From an uncultured Mycoplasmatota bacterium (lineage in GTDB: Bacteria > Bacillota_I > Bacilli_A > RF39 > UBA660): DNA of 18,542 nt. Numbering within the stretch: the stretch's first letter is position 1; each line of letters opens with the position of its first letter. The notes below the pieces were generated by a model. It did no database searches. It saw only the letters and a list, made by a program, of their open reading frames with translations, and was not told the DNA's origin. The stretch covers positions 1 to 18,542 of the forward strand of contig URVV01000018.1 of the NCBI GenBank assembly GCA_900551455.1. Reading direction: 5' to 3'. Shown piece after piece: positions 14,226 to 18,542 of this stretch. The translations under genes and the position numbers were made by a program.

Positions 14226-14289
14226 GAATTATGATTATAATTTGATTATTATGTCGTTTTTAACTTGTATATACTTGAATTATTTTTTT

Positions 14290-14332
14290 AATAATAAAAT
14301 AGTAAGCAATAATAACTATGGCTTACTATTTT
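14290..14332 (-). terminator. Terminator of the PssA-LtaS fusion gene, 5' arm inside the coding sequence
   Basis: AAAATAGTAAGC (minus strand, 14321-14332) pairs perfectly over 12 bp with GCTTACTATTTT (14296-14307), loop 13 nt, followed by an A/T-rich tail. The upstream arm encodes KNSKP and the TAG stop lies in the loop. This is the same arrangement as at smpB. Confidence 0.78.
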
Positions 14333-16748
14333 TGTCGTGGAATAAACTATACTGAATATTTTTATAGTTGTTAATTAAGTTTAGTTTACTACTATTGATA
14401 TTTTCATAAGGTATTACTTTATTGTTTTCATAGATGCCTTGTCTTGTGAAGGCTGGAATATCTTCTCGAAGGGCATCTAAATATTTATAATAATTTGAAA
14501 TATTTAGATCGAGTTTATTTAGAATGTATGCTCCTAAAAATGAGGCATTTAGATATTCAAGATCATCACAGTTTATATCATAATTAGCTAAAACTACGGC
14601 TTTAGTAGTATATTTTCTTAGGGTATTTAAATAGGCATCAGGGGTATTAAAATAACTACTGTTAATATAGGCATCGTACCCTTTACCGTCAACAGCATAT
14701 GGAAGGTGATCACCAAAGAAGACAATAATTGTAGGGGTTGATAGATTTTGAATTTTTTGATAAAGATTATTTAATTCTTTGTCGGCATCATAGATTCCTT
14801 CAGCATAGTTTTTTAAAATAAGATTATCTTCTTTTTTTAAGCGACTATTAGTGATATCTATATCATAATTTGAATACTTTTTTCCGTTATATGGAAAATG
14901 ATTTTGAGCAGTAGCAGTCATTATAAATTTATAGTTATTGGTGGAAGTTGTAGATAATTCATTATATATATCATTCATTAGTGATTCATCTGAGTAATAG
15001 TATCCTTTTTTATCTCCGGTTAATTTTGAACCATAAATTGTTTTTGTAACGTTAAAGTATTTGTTATAAACTTTGCTACTGTTATATGAATGTTCTTGCC
15101 AAGGAGTTAGATAGATAGTTTCATAACCGTTTTTATTAAATTCTTTTATTATATTAGGGGCTTCAGTCGATTTTGGGGTGTTATAATACTGGGTATATGG
15201 AATAATTCCTGGTGACCAAAAAGATAGTGAGGCTCCGGTTAGAATTTCAAATTCAGTATTTACAGAAGTTCCACCATATGAAGGGACAACTAAATTAGTT
15301 ACCATTTTGTCTTTATCTTGACGGTAGGAGTTAATGTTGGGTGTTAATGGTTTATTAAAAGTTATTTCATCAATGTTTTCAATGTCAGAAAAAGACTCAG
15401 ATAGAATAAAGACAACATTGGCTTTACCCCAAGTAGTAGTTGTTGTTTTCTTTGAATAATTGGATAAAATTTCATTAGTTAGTTTAAGACTATAGTTTTG
15501 TGGTTTAAAACTTTTTTTGTTGATATTACTTAGAATTATTCCTTGAATTAAACCGTATTCATTACTTATGTCAGTTACGGAATTAAACTTGTTAATATCT
15601 TCCTTGGATGTTTTATAGATATTTTTAGTAATTATACTGGAATTATTAGTAATTACATTAGATAAGATAATAAATAGAAGTATACTTACAACAAGATAAA
15701 TAATTCTTTTTTTAATAGAATAATCTTCTAAAGGATTAATTTTGTTATATTTTAAGAATAGATAGCAAATTGTTAAAAAGATAATTGATTTAATAATAGT
15801 AGCAAATATCCAAGAACCAATGGTATTTGTAGCTGTTACCATCATATTTACGCCATCTGAATTTAAATAGTAAATATCACTTATTTCGATAGGAATACCC
15901 ATTATATTAAATTTTATATCATTTATTATAAATAGAATTAAAGAAATAATTGTTAATATAATAATGGTTATTTTATTTTTTTTAGTTATACTTAAAATGA
16001 TTTGATAGATAGATACGATGAAGAGATATAGAATTAAAAATGGTAAAAAATATTTGAAAATAAGTGTTATAGAGCTTCTTAGGGCATTAAAGATAGATAA
16101 AATATTAAGACGGTAAAATAAATCGGCACATAAGATTAGGGTCATAGGAAATAAGATATAGTTTACTGTATATTTGTTAAATATTTTTTTAGTTATTTTT
16201 ACAACATCCGGTTTTTTTATTTCTATTTTGCTTATAAAAAGGAGGCCAGTGATTAATAGAATGTATGGCATTATTAATTTTAATAGAGAGAAGTTAATTG
16301 TTTTAAATATTATGTAACTTAGGGGATAAATTCCAGCAATTACAGTTATGGGAACGCCAATATATATTCCTTTTTTACCGGTATTTGTTGTATGCAACAT
16401 ATTAAAGTATGCTAATCTTATTACACCACACAGCATATAGATAATACAGATGATAATACTTATTGTGGAGTTATTTAAGGATACAGTTAAAACGGCTGGA
16501 AATATTCCAAAGCAAATGACGTCAGACAATGAATCTAATTGGACTCCATATTCTTTAGCCTCATTACTGTATTTATATTTTCTAGCAATGGTGCCATCAA
16601 AAGCATCACAAATTCCACATAGAATTAAGCAGATGATTGCTAAGGAATATTGACTTTTAAAACTAAAGGTAATTCCTAGGAAACCTAAAGATGTTCCTAA
16701 CATTGTTATAAGATCGCATTTTCTAAAATAACCTATTATATACTTCAT
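14316..16748 (-). CDS. Fusion of CDP-alcohol phosphatidyltransferase (PssA-like) and LtaS-like phosphoglycerol transferase
   Basis: An 810-residue membrane protein with two enzyme domains. Residues about 8-178 are a PssA-type CDP-alcohol phosphatidyltransferase: ICDAFDGTIAR, then GVQLDSLSD, giving D48, D51, G52, A55, R56, G68, D72 and D76, with the 11-residue R-to-G spacing I associate with Clostridia-type PssA. It would join CDP-diacylglycerol to an alcohol such as serine at the inner face. Residues about 196-365 hold several transmembrane helices. Residues about 440-800 form an outward alkaline-phosphatase-fold domain like lipoteichoic acid synthase: metal ligand E451 (LSESF), nucleophile loop YGGTSVNTEFEILTG (491-505), W550, H617 (QNHFPY) and D680/H681 (FFGDHLPY). 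The usual Thr nucleophile aligns with S495, next to T494. The ATG at 16748 fits the PssA start; a GTG 21 nt upstream is possible, and neither has a strong ribosome binding site. One frame is intact throughout. Confidence 0.87.
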   Translation of the reverse strand: MKYIIGYFRKCDLITMLGTSLGFLGITFSFKSQYSLAIICLILCGICDAFDGTIARKYKYSNEAKEYGVQLDSLSDVICFGIFPAVLTVSLNNSTISIIICIIYMLCGVIRLAYFNMLHTTNTGKKGIYIGVPITVIAGIYPLSYIIFKTINFSLLKLIMPYILLITGLLFISKIEIKKPDVVKITKKIFNKYTVNYILFPMTLILCADLFYRLNILSIFNALRSSITLIFKYFLPFLILYLFIVSIYQIILSITKKNKITIIILTIISLILFIINDIKFNIMGIPIEISDIYYLNSDGVNMMVTATNTIGSWIFATIIKSIIFLTICYLFLKYNKINPLEDYSIKKRIIYLVVSILLFIILSNVITNNSSIITKNIYKTSKEDINKFNSVTDISNEYGLIQGIILSNINKKSFKPQNYSLKLTNEILSNYSKKTTTTTWGKANVVFILSESFSDIENIDEITFNKPLTPNINSYRQDKDKMVTNLVVPSYGGTSVNTEFEILTGASLSFWSPGIIPYTQYYNTPKSTEAPNIIKEFNKNGYETIYLTPWQEHSYNSSKVYNKYFNVTKTIYGSKLTGDKKGYYYSDESLMNDIYNELSTTSTNNYKFIMTATAQNHFPYNGKKYSNYDIDITNSRLKKEDNLILKNYAEGIYDADKELNNLYQKIQNLSTPTIIVFFGDHLPYAVDGKGYDAYINSSYFNTPDAYLNTLRKYTTKAVVLANYDINCDDLEYLNASFLGAYILNKLDLNISNYYKYLDALREDIPAFTRQGIYENNKVIPYENINSSKLNLINNYKNIQYSLFHDKNSKP

Positions 16749-16797
16749 ATTTAATACACATCCATTCACTTCTTAGAGAATTATTTCTCATATATAA

Positions 16798-16839
16798 ATT
16801 ATATAACTTTTTCTGATTTAGGACAAGAAAAAGTTATAT
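16798..16839 (-). promoter_or_regulatory. Promoter of the fusion gene overlapped by a perfect 14-bp palindrome
   Basis: On the minus strand TTGTCC (-35, 16821-16826), a 17-nt spacer and TATAAT (-10, 16798-16803). ATATAACTTTTTCT (16826-16839, minus reading) and AGAAAAAGTTATAT (16801-16814) form a perfect inverted repeat with an 11-nt centre that takes in the -35 box; one arm runs into the -10. A protein bound here would cover the promoter, so it looks like an operator. A small hairpin (GAGAA-ATAA-TTCTC, 16776-16789) would lie at the very 5' end of the transcript. Confidence 0.7.
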
Positions 16840-16899
16840 TTATTGGGGTAAATTGCTTTTAGGGATTTGGATATGAGAGTATTTTTGTTTTGGGATATT

Positions 16900-16922
16900 A
16901 AAAAAGTCCTTGTTCAGGACTT
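16900..16922 (-). terminator. Terminator of the thyX-like gene
   Basis: AAGTCCT (minus strand, 16916-16922) pairs with AGGACTT (16904-16910) over a 5-nt loop and is followed by TTTTT. The stem begins inside the TAA stop codon. Confidence 0.85.
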
Positions 16923-18111
16923 ATATTTTTCTGGTTGAAGTTTTTCCTTCTTTAAAACAGCAATCTGATTGACATTTAAAATCAGGAAAAGTACATCTGG
17001 CACCACGGGTATATTTTATGATATCTTTGGCTAAAGGATGAGAACTTTCTTCGAGAGCTTTTTTATATTCTAGAAGAGTTTTTCTAGTTTGTTGCATTAT
17101 TTCTAATTGGGCACAAGTACATATTCTTTCTTTACACTTTAGAATAAAATCTTCATACTTCCCTACTTCATTTATTAATATTAATTCTCCTTGAGGAGTT
17201 ATATCTTTAACAGTGTTAATATCTTCTAACCATTCTTTTACTAAATTTTTATCATCTTCAATAATTGGAGGTACAAAATATTCTTTTTGAGGTAATAATT
17301 CAATCTGATAATCTAAAGTTCTATGTCTTTGGGCTTGAGCAAGGAAAGCAAATGATCCTTTATAGGTTGTACAATATACGTCTCCGAAGTATTCTTTTTT
17401 AGATAGTAAATCTTTACCAAATAATGATAATTTGCGATTTTTATCGTTAGTCATTAAGCGTTTTTCAAGAACGTTTAATTTTTCTAGAGATGTTAGAAAT
17501 TCTTGCATTGAATCAGATAATTTGTTTTCAAAAGGGATTTCTTTGTGATGGGTATTTATATACTGGTGCATCCAAGAGGCTAAGTAGTTTATTTGTCTTA
17601 AAGTTGTTGAATATATTAAATCAGTAGGCATAAAGACAGTTACTAAATAACGAGCATTTTCTTGAGCTAATTTTTGAATCTTTGAATTATTAAAAGTGTC
17701 TTGATATTTTTCTTTGATTTTATTTTTAAAGATATCTAACCATTTGTTGTATAATACTTCTTCTGTTTCAGTAATAATTGAATTTTCTTTTCTTGTAATG
17801 GGGGTATATCTTGCTGATTTTTCACTGGTTGTATACTGATGTTCATTATTTAGAACCATTGATAATATTTTAGGAATATTTTGAATATTAAAATTAATTG
17901 TAAGGTGGTCGTATACGCTATGATGGCCATTATCTAAGGTCATATTTACTCTTTTCATAGTTTTTTCTGGAGATTCTTTTTCAAGATGAGAAAATCCTTC
18001 TTTATCATAACATATTCCAGCTATTTTTCCCGATAGAAGAATGGCTTGTTCTTTGTTGAAGGTACCATCTTTATTTAAAAATTGATTGGGTAATATACTT
18101 ACTTTTATCAT
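16921..18111 (-). CDS. thyX: Long ThyX-like FAD-dependent thymidylate synthase
   Basis: A 396-residue protein, well above the 210-250 residues usual for ThyX. ThyX makes dTMP from dUMP using FAD and methylenetetrahydrofolate. The N-terminal half has the ThyX fold signature GHHSVYDH (62-69) and EHQYTTSEKSARY (90-102), which keeps the ExSxRY part of the RHRxxSxxExSxRY motif but not its RHR. The second half has GSFAFLAQAQRHRTLDYQIELL (252-272), with RHR but no SxR partner, then ERICTCAQLEIMQQTR and a Cys-rich tail (RGARCTFPDFKCQSDCC: C373, C380, C384, C385). This looks like two diverged ThyX-like halves that may share one kind of active site. AGGAAG lies 7 nt before the ATG; the gene has its own promoter and terminator. 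Family call is firm; activity is uncertain. Confidence 0.82.
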   Translation of the reverse strand: MIKVSILPNQFLNKDGTFNKEQAILLSGKIAGICYDKEGFSHLEKESPEKTMKRVNMTLDNGHHSVYDHLTINFNIQNIPKILSMVLNNEHQYTTSEKSARYTPITRKENSIITETEEVLYNKWLDIFKNKIKEKYQDTFNNSKIQKLAQENARYLVTVFMPTDLIYSTTLRQINYLASWMHQYINTHHKEIPFENKLSDSMQEFLTSLEKLNVLEKRLMTNDKNRKLSLFGKDLLSKKEYFGDVYCTTYKGSFAFLAQAQRHRTLDYQIELLPQKEYFVPPIIEDDKNLVKEWLEDINTVKDITPQGELILINEVGKYEDFILKCKERICTCAQLEIMQQTRKTLLEYKKALEESSHPLAKDIIKYTRGARCTFPDFKCQSDCCFKEGKTSTRKI

Positions 18112-18140
18112 TGTTTCACTTCCTACTTTCTATATAATAA

Positions 18141-18169
18141 ATTATAGCAAATTAGCGATGATTAGTAAA
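18141..18169 (-). promoter_or_regulatory. Promoter of the thyX-like gene
   Basis: On the minus strand TTTACT (18164-18169), a 17-nt spacer and TATAAT (18141-18146) with TGC before it (extended -10). It ends 29 nt before the ATG. The remaining gap to the tRNA terminator (18170-18281) is AT-rich and shows no gene; it contains two TGACAAAA-like words on the minus strand and nothing else I can name. Confidence 0.75.
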
Positions 18170-18281
18170 TTCATTTGTCACTTTTTTGTCATTTTTTTAA
18201 TAATTGGATTTGTTTTAGGATAATGAATTTATTTTCTTTTAGTGGCAATATATTTTTTATATAAATTAGAGGGGGTTTGAT

Positions 18282-18306
18282 AAAAAAACCAGTCTTTTTG
18301 ACTGGG
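18282..18306 (-). terminator. Terminator of tRNA-Leu
   Basis: On the minus strand CCAGTC pairs with GACTGG (18300-18305 and 18289-18294) over an AAAAA loop, followed by seven T (18282-18288). It lies about 25 nt after the tRNA 3' end. Confidence 0.88.
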
Positions 18307-18331
18307 TGTATCTAAGGCTTTAAATAAAAAT

Positions 18332-18417
18332 TGGTGCACGTGAAGGGACTTGAACCCCCACGAAGTTGCCTCCAGCAGATTTTGAGTCTGCCGCGTCTAC
18401 CATTCCGCCACACGTGC
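18332..18417 (-). tRNA. tRNA-Leu (anticodon CAA)
   Basis: An 86-nt class II tRNA. The acceptor stem GCACGTG pairs with CACGTGC, followed by A and an encoded CCA. The D arm contains GGCGGAATGGTAGACGCG. The anticodon stem GCAGA/TCTGC encloses CTCAAAA, so the anticodon is CAA, reading UUG. A long variable arm follows, typical of Leu. The T arm has loop TTCAAGT with two G-T pairs in its stem. It is a single-gene unit with its own promoter and terminator. Confidence 0.97.
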
Positions 18418-18425
18418 ATATACAC

Positions 18426-18456
18426 ATTATAGCATAATTTTCTTATTTTGTGACAA
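18426..18456 (-). promoter_or_regulatory. Promoter of tRNA-Leu
   Basis: On the minus strand TATAAT (18426-18431) preceded by TGC (extended -10), with TTGTCA (18451-18456) 19 nt upstream, a longer spacer than ideal. It ends 8 nt before the tRNA 5' end. Confidence 0.65.
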
Positions 18457-18490
18457 AAAAATTATGAAATTTATATTAATTTTTCTATAA

Positions 18491-18542
18491 CCTCACTTGT
18501 AAAAGTAACTTCCACCCTACAATGGAATTTAAGTTTACAAAT
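18491..18542 (-). repeat. 52-bp repeat at the right edge, exact inverted copy of 4-55
   Basis: This is the exact reverse complement of the left-edge repeat, reaching the last base of the window, so it may continue beyond it. The same imperfect palindrome lies at 18497-18540. Identity stops at 18490/18491. On the minus strand a frame is open from the window edge to a TAA at 18471-18473, reading the same residues as at the left edge (KFHCRVEVTFTSE) and then a different tail. Both copies point outward in the same sense, as expected if two copies of one multicopy element flank the window in opposite orientation. Confidence 0.85.

Noticed and set aside
151..18111. Reading TGA as Trp (Mycoplasma-type code)
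   Set aside because: All genes give full-length family matches under the standard code with TGG for Trp, and none would be extended sensibly through a TGA.
1..18542. Inverted repeats at both edges as telomeres of a linear plasmid or phage
   Set aside because: The contents are chromosomal housekeeping genes with no replication or packaging genes, and frames run off the window through the repeats. A multicopy element at both edges explains it more simply.

Overview
The window is an 18.5 kb, very AT-rich stretch with dense genes, short intergenic gaps, strong AGGAGG-type ribosome binding sites and sigma-A-like promoters, many with an extended -10 (TGn before TATAAT). The gene set (bS21-YqeY, RNase R, SmpB, an LtaS-like enzyme, a Clostridia-type PssA domain, a long ThyX-like protein) fits a low-GC member of the Bacillota, probably an uncultured host-associated Bacilli/Mollicutes-related lineage. 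That placement is inference from style and families. No intact gene ends in TGA and Trp is read from TGG.

Layout, left to right. (1) Positions 1-63 carry a 52-bp repeat whose inverted copy closes the window at 18491-18542; both probably belong to a multicopy element at which the assembly stopped. (2) 151-972 (+) is an unrecognised tail-anchored protein. (3) 1082-1989 (-) is a decayed acyl-CoA synthetase-like pseudogene with a homopolymer frameshift, an internal stop and a lost C-terminal half. (4) 2086-4327 (-) is an rnfC-rnfD pair without the other rnf genes. (5) 4410-6024 (-) is an F420-glutamate-ligase-like (CofE family) gene followed by a small anchored exported protein. It is divergent from (6) an RNase II/R paralog at 6164-8185 (+). 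(7) A convergent gap holds a terminator and a long unexplained inverted repeat. (8) 8308-8968 (-) is rpsU-yqeY. (9) 9056-14169 (-) is rnr-capA-capA-smpB, with two near-duplicate CapA-type metallophosphatases between the usual neighbours rnr and smpB, and smpB also having its own promoter. (10) 14316-16748 (-) encodes a fusion of a CDP-alcohol phosphatidyltransferase (PssA-like) with an LtaS-like phosphoglycerol transferase, under a promoter overlapped by a perfect 14-bp inverted repeat. (11) 16921-18111 (-) is a long ThyX-like protein whose signature is split between two halves. (12) 18332-18417 (-) is tRNA-Leu(CAA).

Functionally the window mixes RNA quality control and translation (RNase R, SmpB, the RNase R paralog, bS21, YqeY, tRNA-Leu), the cell envelope (PssA-LtaS fusion, CapA pair, anchored proteins), membrane redox (RnfCD) and dTMP synthesis (ThyX). 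The most unusual items are the PssA-LtaS fusion with its palindromic promoter, the isolated and divergent RnfCD pair, the split-signature ThyX, and the repeat shared by both window ends. I saw no CRISPR array, rRNA, phage module or recognised defence system.
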